Below, in pieces: positions 7,951 through 16,560 of a DNA stretch of 45,130 nt. The translations under genes were made by a program, and so were the position numbers. Source of the stretch: Alphaproteobacteria bacterium UBA2966 (GTDB lineage: Bacteria; Pseudomonadota; Alphaproteobacteria; UBA2966); contig DEBC01000122.1 of the NCBI GenBank assembly GCA_002348365.1, positions 1 through 45,130 on the forward strand, written 5' to 3'. The number at the start of each line of letters is the position of its first letter. Positions within the stretch are counted from its first letter, which is position 1. The notes under the pieces are model-generated. The model was not told where the DNA came from. It was given only the letters and a program-made list of their open reading frames with translations, and searched no databases.

Positions 7951-9192
7951 ATGTGGGACATGGCGACAAGGGTCGGCGCACGGCCCATTATCTTGAACCT
8001 CGCGTTGATGGCGATCCTGGCCATGTGGCCCTCCGAGGCAAAGGCCCAGTCCTTATCGGAGATCGCTGCGTTCCTGAACTCGGTCGCAAGCCAGAACCGA
8101 CAGTTCACGCAGCAGGAAGTCGCCACGGCGCAGCGGCTCGGCAACGCCTACCTTGCCGCCGATTACCAGCGACGCGGACTTCGGCGCCTCGAGACAGAGC
8201 TCGGGACTCAGACAATCCACTGGATTTCACGGCATCCAGCCCTTGCCCGTGAGATCACATCCGCCGCCGTCAACGCCGCACCAGAAATCCGGGAATTGCT
8301 CGCCCACCGATTGTTCTCGACGTTTCCCGGGTTGGCCTCTGAAGTCGCTGATGCGACCGGAATTGCGGCGCCGCCCGTGCCGCATCTCGTTGCCAGCGCG
8401 CCCCCCGTCACGGTTACGGCATCACCCCCGCTTTACGCTGCCGCACCCGCACCACGGCCGACATTCGCCACAGAGACGACAACGCAAGTGGTGGCGGGTC
8501 CTGTCACCGTGGAAGAAGACCTGTCAGCGATCGGCATCGAGGCCATCAGCGATCCCATCGAGCCCGTCAACCGTGTGATCTTCGCCTTCAACGACGGCCT
8601 GGACATAATGATTTTGCGGCCGATCGCTGCCATTTACGGTTTTGTTATGCCGGAAGTCGTGAAATCCGCGGTTCGTCGGATGTTCGACAACCTCAACCAG
8701 CCGGTCGTGTTCGCAAACGATCTGCTGCAACTTGATGTCATCGATGCCGGCGTGGCCGCCGGCCGCTTTGTGATCAACTCGACGGTGGGCGTTCTGGGCA
8801 TCTTTGACGTCGCGCAAGTTGTTGGACTGGAGCCTCATACCGCCGACTTCGGACAAACCCTTTACTCCTACGGACTTGGTGCCGGTCCCTACATCGTGCT
8901 TCCGGTATTGGGGCCGAGTACGGCGCGGGATGCCGCTGGTATCGGAGTTGACGCTTTTTTGCAGCCGTTGACCTACATCCTGGATCCCGAGATCAACTTC
9001 GCTATTAAAGGCGTGAACGCCGTCACCGTGCGGGAAACGCTGCTTCAGCCGCTCGATGATCTGCGGGCGTCTTCGGTCGACTACTATGCGGCTCTGCGCG
9101 CAGCGTACTATCAGAATCGTGCTGTCGATTTGCGCAAGGGCCGCGGCGGCGATTCCAGTTCAGTCGACGCACTATTCGATCAGGCTGAATAG
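7951..9192 (+). CDS. MlaA/VacJ-family protein, cysteine-free with N-terminal extension
   Basis: Residues about 185-400 of this 413-residue protein are a clear MlaA/VacJ domain: SDPIEPVNRVIFAFNDGLD, FDNLNQPVVFANDLLQ, GRFVINSTVGVLGIFDVA and LPVLGPSTARDAAGIG. MlaA normally removes misplaced phospholipid from the outer leaflet of the outer membrane and is a lipoprotein of about 230-260 residues. Here the signal peptide ends in SEAKAQ with no lipobox, and I see no cysteine in the whole protein, so it cannot be lipidated in the usual way. Residues about 33-150 form an extra helical region (QNRQFTQQEVATAQRLGNA) joined by a Pro/Ala/Val-rich linker (about 155-180). An in-frame ATG at 7960 is an alternative start. 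It is the last gene of the mlaC operon. Confidence 0.82.
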   Translation: MWDMATRVGARPIILNLALMAILAMWPSEAKAQSLSEIAAFLNSVASQNRQFTQQEVATAQRLGNAYLAADYQRRGLRRLETELGTQTIHWISRHPALAREITSAAVNAAPEIRELLAHRLFSTFPGLASEVADATGIAAPPVPHLVASAPPVTVTASPPLYAAAPAPRPTFATETTTQVVAGPVTVEEDLSAIGIEAISDPIEPVNRVIFAFNDGLDIMILRPIAAIYGFVMPEVVKSAVRRMFDNLNQPVVFANDLLQLDVIDAGVAAGRFVINSTVGVLGIFDVAQVVGLEPHTADFGQTLYSYGLGAGPYIVLPVLGPSTARDAAGIGVDAFLQPLTYILDPEINFAIKGVNAVTVRETLLQPLDDLRASSVDYYAALRAAYYQNRAVDLRKGRGGDSSSVDALFDQAE

Positions 9193-9296
9193 TGTCCTTC
9201 CCACTCCCCGCGATATATTGGTATGCGCATGAAATTCGGCGGATGGCGAGCACCACCTTTCCCCTCTCCAGAGATACTGCCGGGAGTATCTGATCC

Positions 9297-9884
9297 ATGA
9301 ACGACTATGGCTCCCTGGTCACATTGAATGAGCCAGCCTTCATTCATCCGACCACCTTGATCTATGGAAAGGTAACAATCGGGCCCGGATCGTCCATGTG
9401 GGCCAACACGGTTATTCGGGCGGAAAACGATGAAGTCGTGGTTGGCGCCAACACAAACATTCAGGACTTCACGATGATCCACGTGGGTTCATCCACACCT
9501 TCGATTATCGGCGACAATTGCTCAGTGACCCATCATTGCACCGTTCACGGCTGCGTCATTGAGGATAATTGCCTGATCGGGATCAATGCGACGATCATGG
9601 ACGGCGCGATCGTCGGCGCGAACACCATCGTTGCCGGAGGGGCGTTTGTGACTGAAGGGACGATCATTCCCGAGAATTCCATCGTCGCTGGTGTTCCCGC
9701 CAAAGTCATCAAAACCCGCAACAACCGGGACGCCAACTGCTACAACGCCATCCTCTACAATCTCAACGCTGAGGCATACGCGCGCGGTGAGCACCGGGCG
9801 TGGGACGATATGGAGACCAACGCGGAGGCCAAGCGGCGCCTTGAATCTTTTCGGGCAGCGCACGGACCGGCGGAACAGTCCTAA
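9297..9884 (+). CDS. Gamma-carbonic-anhydrase-like hexapeptide-repeat protein
   Basis: The 195-residue protein is a left-handed beta-helix of hexapeptide repeats (YGKVTIGPGSSMWANTVI, GANTNIQDFTMIHVG, NCLIGINATIMDGAIVGANT). It carries the three histidine positions of gamma-class carbonic anhydrases: His in TMIHVG and the pair in VTHHCTVHGC. These trimeric enzymes bind a metal between subunits and hydrate CO2 or, in related families, act as acyltransferases or metal-bound binding proteins. The C-terminal about 50 residues are helical. The gene starts 104 bp after the mlaA-like gene and ends 29 bp before dgcN, so it may be cotranscribed with the D-glutamate genes. Whether it is a true carbonic anhydrase cannot be told from sequence. 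Confidence 0.8.
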   Translation: MNDYGSLVTLNEPAFIHPTTLIYGKVTIGPGSSMWANTVIRAENDEVVVGANTNIQDFTMIHVGSSTPSIIGDNCSVTHHCTVHGCVIEDNCLIGINATIMDGAIVGANTIVAGGAFVTEGTIIPENSIVAGVPAKVIKTRNNRDANCYNAILYNLNAEAYARGEHRAWDDMETNAEAKRRLESFRAAHGPAEQS

Positions 9885-9913
9885 ACAGTAGCGGACGACA
9901 ACGGAGCGAGCGA

Positions 9914-10921
9914 ATGAGCGAAATTCAGATTGAACATCCTTATCTAATGTTCCTCGGGGACGCACGCGATCAGCTCGCTGCAAAAACGGCGGATGGGATT
10001 GCGTACTGGCGCCGTGATTGGTGTGTCGGTCAGTTGCGCCTGCCGGGATGCAACGCCAACATTGGTCTCCCCGACATGTCCATCGCCGATGCCGCCGCGC
10101 AAGGTGCGCGAACGCTGATCATCGGCGTAGCAAATGCCGGTGGCGTCCTGACGGAGACGTGGACGGATACGATCGTCGAGGCATTGGAGGCTGGTCTCGA
10201 TGTCGCGAGCGGACTTCACATGCGAGTCGCGGAAGTTCCCGTCGTGAAGGAGACCGCGGACCGCCTAGGGAAGAACCTTTTCGACGTTCGCCATCCGACG
10301 CAAGAATTTGCGACGGGAAAAGGAACGCCGAGAACCGGCAAGCGGCTGCTGACGGTTGGCACCGATTGTTCCATTGGCAAGATGTACACGTGCCTCGCTA
10401 TGGAACAGGACATGCATTCACGGGGCATGAAGGCCGATTTCAGAGCCACGGGGCAGACCGGGATATTTATCGCCGGAACCGGTGTCTCAGTCGATGCTGT
10501 GGTCGCTGATTTTATTTCCGGTTCGGTTGAGTGGCTTGCACCGGACAACGATCCCGATCATTGGGATCTGATCGAAGGTCAGGGGTCGCTGTTTCACGCG
10601 TCTTTTGCGGGCGTCACGCTGGGGTTGATACACGGTTCCCAACCTGACGCACTTGTCATGTGTCACGAACCGACCCGCACCAATATGCGCGGCCTCCCCG
10701 AATCGCCCTTGCCACCGGTGGATGTCTGTATCCGAGCCAACGTCGAGGCCGCTCATCTGACCAATCCCGACTGCCGGATGATCGGCGTCGCCGTCAACAC
10801 GTCGGCGCTCGAGAACGGGGATGCCAGGAGCTACTTGGAGAATCTCGAAAAGAAAACCGGCCTCCCTTGTGTGGACCCCGTTCGGGATGGCGTTTCACGA
10901 CTGGTAGATGCCCTTCCATGA
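9914..10921 (+). CDS. dgcN: DgcN family (DUF1611), D-glutamate N-acetyltransferase
   Basis: The 335-residue protein matches the DUF1611/DgcN family: an N-terminal domain with YLMFLGDA and CNANIGLPDMSIADAAAQGA, and a C-terminal domain with the P-loop-like GTDCSIGK at residues 149-156. The family includes DgcN, reported in marine proteobacteria to acetylate D-glutamate to N-acetyl-D-glutamate, with DgcA then racemising it. This is supported by the next gene, an enolase-superfamily enzyme whose ATG overlaps this stop codon (ATGA). The P-loop ends in Lys-Met rather than Lys-Thr/Ser. A good ribosome site (GGAGCGAG) precedes the ATG. No LysR- or GntR-type regulator lies beside it. Confidence 0.83.
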   Translation: MSEIQIEHPYLMFLGDARDQLAAKTADGIAYWRRDWCVGQLRLPGCNANIGLPDMSIADAAAQGARTLIIGVANAGGVLTETWTDTIVEALEAGLDVASGLHMRVAEVPVVKETADRLGKNLFDVRHPTQEFATGKGTPRTGKRLLTVGTDCSIGKMYTCLAMEQDMHSRGMKADFRATGQTGIFIAGTGVSVDAVVADFISGSVEWLAPDNDPDHWDLIEGQGSLFHASFAGVTLGLIHGSQPDALVMCHEPTRTNMRGLPESPLPPVDVCIRANVEAAHLTNPDCRMIGVAVNTSALENGDARSYLENLEKKTGLPCVDPVRDGVSRLVDALP

Positions 10922-11907
10922 GTGAACGGCGCGTCATCGTCCGTAAAGAAGAGTGGCCCATCGAGGGTGCCTTCACGATTGCGCGAAACAGCAAGACGTC
11001 CGCCGAGGTCATCGTCGTGGAAATTCATCAGGACGGGCAACGCGGCCAAGGTGAGTGCGTACCCTATCGGCGTTACGGTGAGACGTGTGAGGGAACGGCA
11101 GGCCAAATTGAAAAAGTACGCGAGGAATTGGAAAGCGGTGCCTTGGGTCGCACCGGTGTCCAGCACATGCTGGAGCCGGGAGCCGCGCGCAATGCACTCG
11201 ATTGCGCACTGTGGGATCTGGAGGCCAAATTGTCGGGAATACCGGCGTGGCGACTTGCCGGACTAAGCGAACCTCAGCCTGTTACGACAGCGTTCACCGT
11301 CAGCCTCGACGATCCAGACGTGATGGCCGAAGTTGCCCGAGAGAATCAACATCGCCCTCTGCTCAAGCTCAAGCTCGGGGGCAACGACGATATTCAGCGC
11401 GTACGCGCGGTGCGCGAGGCCGCTCCCGACACAACATTGATCGTCGATGCCAATGAAGCTTGGACGCCACTTACCTTTTCCGAGTATGGCGGAGAGCTTG
11501 CGGAGCTTGGCGTCAAGCTTGTCGAGCAGCCGGTTCCTGCCGGTACCGATAGTGTGCTCGACGGTCTCGGACGGGCCGTCCCGGTCTGCGCGGACGAATC
11601 GATCCACGACACGTCGGATCTCGCCGAAGTCGCACGCCGCTACGACTTCATCAACATCAAACTCGACAAGACAGGCGGATTAACTGAAGCCCTTCGCTTG
11701 GTGGATGCCGCCCAGTCTGCGGGTATTGGAATCATGCTGGGTTGCATGGTTGGCACATCACTTGGAATGGCGCCGGCGTCGCTCTTGGCGAGTGTTGCGC
11801 AGTTTGTCGATTTGGACGGCCCGCTGCTACTGGCCGAGGATCGAGATCCTGGAATCCGGTACGTCGACAGCACCATGCATCCTCCACCTCCCGAACTGTG
11901 GGGCTAG
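10918..11907 (+). CDS. dgcA: DgcA, enolase-superfamily N-acetyl-D-glutamate racemase / dipeptide epimerase
   Basis: From the ATG overlapping the dgcN stop, the product is 329 residues. It has the muconate-lactonising-enzyme fold signatures: catalytic KLK (residues 150-152), metal ligands Asp177 (VDANEAW), Glu203 (EQPVPAG) and Asp226 (CADES), and the second catalytic Lys in INIKLDKTGG (about 248). This set of residues is that of L-Ala-D/L-Glu-type epimerases. In dgcN-dgcA pairs the enzyme converts N-acetyl-D-glutamate to the L form, which a deacetylase turns into L-glutamate. Translational coupling to dgcN argues for that substrate, but generic dipeptide epimerase activity is not excluded. No clear terminator follows in 11908-12124. 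Confidence 0.85.
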   Translation: MSERRVIVRKEEWPIEGAFTIARNSKTSAEVIVVEIHQDGQRGQGECVPYRRYGETCEGTAGQIEKVREELESGALGRTGVQHMLEPGAARNALDCALWDLEAKLSGIPAWRLAGLSEPQPVTTAFTVSLDDPDVMAEVARENQHRPLLKLKLGGNDDIQRVRAVREAAPDTTLIVDANEAWTPLTFSEYGGELAELGVKLVEQPVPAGTDSVLDGLGRAVPVCADESIHDTSDLAEVARRYDFINIKLDKTGGLTEALRLVDAAQSAGIGIMLGCMVGTSLGMAPASLLASVAQFVDLDGPLLLAEDRDPGIRYVDSTMHPPPPELWG

Positions 11908-12124
11908 GATACCCTTGGTCCTTCTCAAAGCAATCTGACAGTGAAATTACGAATACACAGGCTCCGGCCCCAACTCAGGTGCCTGAAAACTCCGTTTTGT
12001 CCGAAATTTCCATCGCGAAGGTGTTCCCCTTCCGGGCGGAATTCGCCATAGTGGCGCCCAACCGTAGCATGCCGGCTGGTGGGGTCCGGCGACGCGCGAC
12101 CACACCATGACGGAGCATTCTCAC

Positions 12125-14134
12125 ATGTCCCTACCGGATGCCTCGGAAGCTTCCTTGGCAGTCTCACACCACGATATGGCCAATGCGATTCGCACCCTCT
12201 CCATGGACGCAGTCGAGGCCGCCACATGCGGCCATCCGGGTATGCCGATGGGTATGGCAGACGTGGCGACGATCCTGTTCACCAGGCACCTCCGATACGA
12301 TGCCGAAACGCCTGGCTGGCCCGATCGAGATCGCTTCGTGCTGTCCGCTGGGCACGGCTCGATGCTCTTGTATGCCCTCCTTTACCTGACCGGAAATCCG
12401 GACATCAATCTCGAAGAGATCAAGAATTTCCGCCAGCTTGGAAGCAGCACTGCGGGTCATCCGGAGTACGGCCATATTCGCGGAATCGAAACGACCACCG
12501 GACCTCTCGGCCAGGGACTCGGAAACGCTGTCGGCATGGCGATCGCCGAACGGCACCTGGCAGCCAGGTTTGGTGAGGAACTCGTCAATCACCATACGTT
12601 CGTACTCGCCAGCGACGGCGATCTGATGGAAGGAATCAGCCACGAAGCCGCATCGCTTGCCGGTCACCTTCGATTGAGCAAACTCATCGTCCTTTTCGAC
12701 GACAACGGCATCTCGATCGACGGTCCGACCGATCTTTCGGTCAGCGACGATCAACTCGCGCGATTTAGGGCCTATGGATGGGATGCGGAAAGCATTGATG
12801 GACACGACCCGGACGCCGTTGCGGCTGCCATCGACCGCGCCAAGAGCAGCGATCGGCCATCCTTGATTGCCTGCCGCACCACGATAGGATACGGCGCTCC
12901 CAACAAGCAAGGTACATCGGGCATTCACGGCGCGGCGATGGGAGCAGACGAAATTGCTGCAACACGTGAGGCGTTGGGCTGGGCATCACCCCCCTTCGAG
13001 ATTCCTGAAGATATCCTGTCGGCCTGGCGTGAAGCAGGCCAACGAGGGGCCCAAGACCGGGAGGCCTGGGATCAGCGCCTCGGCAGCACGGATAAGCCGA
13101 AAGCGGATGAATACTGGCGCGTGATCAATGGTGTGTTGTCATCTGATTGGGAGGAGAGCCTTCTCGACTTCAAGCGGTCCCTGATAGATGAGGCACCCAC
13201 GTGGGCCTCACGCAAGTCAAGCCAGGAAGCACTGGAGGTCATCAATCCCGACCTTCCTGAAACGGTTGGCGGTTCGGCTGACCTGACCGGGTCGAACAAT
13301 ACCAAGACCAAGTCATTCGAGCTTCTGACCGCCGACAACTATGGCGGCCGATACATCCACTATGGTGTGCGCGAACACGCCATGGGAGCCGTCATGAACG
13401 GCATGGCACTGCATGGTGGCATTATTCCCTACGGGGGCACATTCCTCGTGTTCACCGATTACCTGCGTCCGGCATTGCGCCTCAGCGCGCTGATGAAGCA
13501 GCGCACCATTCACGTCATGACCCACGATTCGATCGGGCTCGGCGAGGATGGACCGACTCATCAACCGATCGAGCATCTGGCCAGCCTTCGGGCAATTCCA
13601 AATGTGGCAGTTTTCCGCCCATCGGATGCGATCGAGACGGCTGAATGCTGGGCACTGGCCCTGAAGCGCTCCAACGGACCGTCGGTGATCGCCTTGTCCC
13701 GTCAGGGATTGCCTCCCGTCCGGACCAGCCATAGCACCGAGAACCTGTGTGAAGACGGCGCCTACGAGCTCTCGCCCGCCGATGGCCAAGCCAAGGCAAC
13801 CCTCATCGCGACCGGTTCAGAAACGGCCATCGCGCTCGATGCACAGTCACGGCTGCAAGACGACGGGATCCCGACCCGTGTCGTGTCGATGCCATGCCAG
13901 GAGCTGTTTGACGAACGTTCACAATCTGACCGGAACGAGGTTCTTCAGCCGGGCACCGTCCGTGTCGCCATCGAGGCGGCCGCAACGATGGGATGGCATC
14001 GCTACGTTGGAGACAACGGCGCTGTGATCGGCATGGAGTCGTTCGGAGCCTCGGCACCGGCCAAAGATCTCTTCTCTCATTTCGGCATTACCGCGGAGGC
14101 CGTTGTCGACGCCGTGAAGGCCCGACTAACCTAG
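12125..14134 (+). CDS. tkt: Transketolase
   Basis: The 669-residue product is a full-length transketolase. The N-terminal thiamine-diphosphate domain has ATCGHPGMPMGMADV, GPLGQGLGNAVGMAIAE and the cofactor motif GDGDLMEGISHEA; the middle domain has VREHAMGAVMNGMALHGG and LGEDGPTHQP. It exchanges two-carbon units between sugar phosphates in the pentose phosphate (or Calvin) pathway. I chose the ATG at 12125 because a GGAG sits 9 bases upstream; another ATG at 12107 has no clear ribosome site. It opens the tkt-gap-pgk cluster. No phosphoribulokinase or RuBisCO gene is present here, so the pentose phosphate role is the safer call. Confidence 0.95.
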   Translation: MSLPDASEASLAVSHHDMANAIRTLSMDAVEAATCGHPGMPMGMADVATILFTRHLRYDAETPGWPDRDRFVLSAGHGSMLLYALLYLTGNPDINLEEIKNFRQLGSSTAGHPEYGHIRGIETTTGPLGQGLGNAVGMAIAERHLAARFGEELVNHHTFVLASDGDLMEGISHEAASLAGHLRLSKLIVLFDDNGISIDGPTDLSVSDDQLARFRAYGWDAESIDGHDPDAVAAAIDRAKSSDRPSLIACRTTIGYGAPNKQGTSGIHGAAMGADEIAATREALGWASPPFEIPEDILSAWREAGQRGAQDREAWDQRLGSTDKPKADEYWRVINGVLSSDWEESLLDFKRSLIDEAPTWASRKSSQEALEVINPDLPETVGGSADLTGSNNTKTKSFELLTADNYGGRYIHYGVREHAMGAVMNGMALHGGIIPYGGTFLVFTDYLRPALRLSALMKQRTIHVMTHDSIGLGEDGPTHQPIEHLASLRAIPNVAVFRPSDAIETAECWALALKRSNGPSVIALSRQGLPPVRTSHSTENLCEDGAYELSPADGQAKATLIATGSETAIALDAQSRLQDDGIPTRVVSMPCQELFDERSQSDRNEVLQPGTVRVAIEAAATMGWHRYVGDNGAVIGMESFGASAPAKDLFSHFGITAEAVVDAVKARLT

Positions 14135-14166
14135 ACATCAATTTCATCACTCGACGGAGAACATTC

Positions 14167-15174
14167 ATGGCAGTGCGTGTCGCAATTAACGGATTTGGCC
14201 GGATCGGCCGCAACATTCTACGGGCTATTCACGAACGCAAGCGCAGGGACATCCAGGTCGTCGCCATCAACGATCTCGGCGCGGTCGAAACCAACGCGCA
14301 CCTGCTACGTTACGATTCGATCCACGGGCCATTCCCCGGAATAGTCAGGACATTCAAGAATGCCATCGACATCGGCGGCGGCAAGATTACGGTCTGTGCC
14401 GAACGAGACCCGGCCGCCCTTCCATGGGGCGATTTGAAAGTCGACGTCGCCCTGGAGTGCACTGGTTTTTTCGCGAGCAAGGAAGCCGCTTCCAAACACC
14501 TCGATGCCGGTGCCAAGCGCGTACTGGTGTCCGCTCCGGCAAGCGGCGCCGACTTTACGGTCGTCTATGGCGTCAACCATACCAAGTTGCGCAAACGCCA
14601 TAAGGTCATCTCGAATGCCTCCTGCACGACGAATTGCCTGGCACCGGTCGCCCAGATCCTTAACCAGACGGTCGGCATCGCCCAGGGTTACATGACCACT
14701 GTGCACGCCTACACCAGCGATCAGCGCATCCTCGACACGCTGCACGGCGACCTCCGCCGGGCGCGGGCGGCGGCGCAATCGATCATTCCGACATCGACGG
14801 GCGCTGCACGCGCTATCGGCCTGGTCCTGCCGGAACTTGAAGGTAAGCTCGACGGAGTGGCCGTACGCGTACCGACACCCAACGTTTCGATGATCGATTT
14901 CAAGGTTGTTCCCAACAAGAAGGCCAGTGTCGAAGCGGTCAATGACGCCATGATCAAAGCGGCAAAAGGACGCCTGAAGGGCGTGCTGGCCACCACGAAC
15001 GAGGCGCTGGTATCGACGGACTTCAACCACAATCCCGCCAGTTCGACCTTCGACCTGACCCAGACCCAGGTCGTGGGCGGAAAACTCGTGCGGGTGCTGT
15101 CCTGGTACGACAATGAGTGGGGTTTTGCGAACCGCATGTGCGACACGGCAGCGGCGGTCGGCAAGCTAGGCTGA
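14167..15174 (+). CDS. gap: Glyceraldehyde-3-phosphate dehydrogenase (type I)
   Basis: The 335-residue enzyme starts at an ATG with GGAG upstream (MAVRVAINGFGRIGRN). It has the Rossmann motif at residues 7-15, Asp36 in the AINDLG segment that favours NAD, the catalytic Cys153 in SNASCTTNCLAP and His180 in MTTVHAYTSDQ. It oxidises glyceraldehyde-3-phosphate to 1,3-bisphosphoglycerate in glycolysis or runs in reverse in gluconeogenesis. It lies 32 bp after tkt and 5 bp before pgk, its direct pathway partner. A longer in-frame extension upstream overlaps tkt and is not part of the protein. Confidence 0.96.
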   Translation: MAVRVAINGFGRIGRNILRAIHERKRRDIQVVAINDLGAVETNAHLLRYDSIHGPFPGIVRTFKNAIDIGGGKITVCAERDPAALPWGDLKVDVALECTGFFASKEAASKHLDAGAKRVLVSAPASGADFTVVYGVNHTKLRKRHKVISNASCTTNCLAPVAQILNQTVGIAQGYMTTVHAYTSDQRILDTLHGDLRRARAAAQSIIPTSTGAARAIGLVLPELEGKLDGVAVRVPTPNVSMIDFKVVPNKKASVEAVNDAMIKAAKGRLKGVLATTNEALVSTDFNHNPASSTFDLTQTQVVGGKLVRVLSWYDNEWGFANRMCDTAAAVGKLG

Positions 15175-15179
15175 ACATC

Positions 15180-16376
15180 ATGGGCGGTTTCGCGACGCTC
15201 GACGATATCGAGGTCGCCGGAAAGCGGGTGCTCGTGCGCGCCGATCTGAACGTTCCGATGCGGGACGGGCAGGTTACCGATGCGACGCGAATTGAACGGC
15301 TTGTCCCAACGCTCCAACACCTCCGCGATCAAGGGGCCCGGATCATCGTGATGTCTCACTTTGGCCGCCCCAAGGGCAAGGCGGATGCGGCGCTTTCGCT
15401 CCGCCCACTTTCGGAAGCATTGTCCACAGCCCTTGATGGTCTCGCCATTCAATTCGCGGACGATTGTGTCGGAGAAGCGGCATCGGAGAAATCTGACAAA
15501 CTGCAGGATGGTGATGTGTTGTTGCTGGAAAATCTGCGCTTCCATCCTGGCGAAGAATCCAACGACGCCGAATTCGCTGCCGCCCTCGCTGCCTTGGGCG
15601 ATATATACATCGACGACGCTTTTTCCTGTGCACACCGGGCACACGCTTCGGTGGCCGCGCTGGCGGAACTGCTTCCTGCCGGTGCAGGCCGGGGCATGCA
15701 GGCGGAGCTGGACGCCCTGGAAAAGGCCCTTGGCTCTCCCGACCGACCGGTTGCTGCGATTGTTGGCGGGGCCAAAGTATCGACCAAACTCGATCTGCTG
15801 CAGAACGTGATCTCCAAGGTCGACTTTCTGGTTATTGGCGGCGCCATGGCCAACACGTTTTTGCAGGCTCAGGGTCTCGACGTCGGCAAGAGCTTGCACG
15901 AGCCGGAACTTGCCGAAACCGCGAGGGATGTGGTTGCCGCCGCCGAACGCGCCAGTTGTGAGATCGCGCTTCCCACGGATGTGGTCGTAGCTGCCACCCT
16001 TTCTGAAGGTGCTCCATGCGACGTTGTTGAGGTGGGATCGGTTCCTGCGGACATGATGATCCTGGATATTGGCCCCATATCCGCAGCCCATTTGGGCAAA
16101 CGCCTGGCTGAATGCCGAACCTTGGTCTGGAATGGTCCGCTGGGTGCATTTGAGATTCCCCCCTTCGATGCCGCAACCAATGCTGTCGCCGCTGACGCCG
16201 CCCGCCTCACCAAAGCAGGGGAATTGCTCAGTGTTGCCGGGGGTGGCGACACCGTTGCCGCGCTCGCACATGCTGGCGTCGCCGAGGACTTCACATATCT
16301 GTCGACGGCGGGCGGTGCTTTCCTGGAATGGCTTGAAGGTAAGCCGCTTCCCGGTGTTGCGGCCCTGAAAAAATAG
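15180..16376 (+). CDS. pgk: Phosphoglycerate kinase
   Basis: The 398-residue product starts at MGGFATLDDIEVAGKRV, 5 bp after gap. It contains the substrate-binding RADLNVPM, the HFGRPKGK loop, VGGAKVSTK for the nucleotide, and the C-terminal GGGDTVAAL phosphate loop, all at normal spacing. It transfers phosphate from 1,3-bisphosphoglycerate to ADP. The tight spacing implies cotranscription with gap and probably tkt. No intrinsic terminator is obvious in 16377-16422; the rest of the gap to 16560 holds the CtrA-type box of the pilus operon. Confidence 0.96.
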   Translation: MGGFATLDDIEVAGKRVLVRADLNVPMRDGQVTDATRIERLVPTLQHLRDQGARIIVMSHFGRPKGKADAALSLRPLSEALSTALDGLAIQFADDCVGEAASEKSDKLQDGDVLLLENLRFHPGEESNDAEFAAALAALGDIYIDDAFSCAHRAHASVAALAELLPAGAGRGMQAELDALEKALGSPDRPVAAIVGGAKVSTKLDLLQNVISKVDFLVIGGAMANTFLQAQGLDVGKSLHEPELAETARDVVAAAERASCEIALPTDVVVAATLSEGAPCDVVEVGSVPADMMILDIGPISAAHLGKRLAECRTLVWNGPLGAFEIPPFDAATNAVAADAARLTKAGELLSVAGGGDTVAALAHAGVAEDFTYLSTAGGAFLEWLEGKPLPGVAALKK

Positions 16377-16422
16377 CCGTCAATCCCTTTACCCTTTTCA
16401 AGCGTCCGGAATTCTGGTGACA

Positions 16423-16437
16423 TTAACCGGCAATTAA
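16423..16437 (+). promoter_or_regulatory. CtrA-type box upstream of tadE
   Basis: TTAA (16423-16426), seven bases, TTAA (16434-16437) matches the CtrA consensus TTAA-N7-TTAA exactly. It lies 123 bp before the tadE start. CtrA is the master cell-cycle/motility regulator of alphaproteobacteria and controls pilus genes in Caulobacter. The same pattern occurs upstream of the pilin gene at the other end of the locus. Confidence 0.55.
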
Positions 16438-16560
16438 GCCGCATTCATTAATGTGCGGTGTGAGCAAATGCGGGGAAATTTGGTACTCGCGGGGCAGCCG
16501 AGCCGTGCCTGCGGGTGGATTCGTGTTTTAGCCGCGACGGTGAAGCGTACGCATTCGAAC

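Noticed and set aside
14721..16271. 516-codon minus-strand frame
   Set aside because: It is antisense to the end of gap and most of pgk, which are certain; typical GC-rich shadow.
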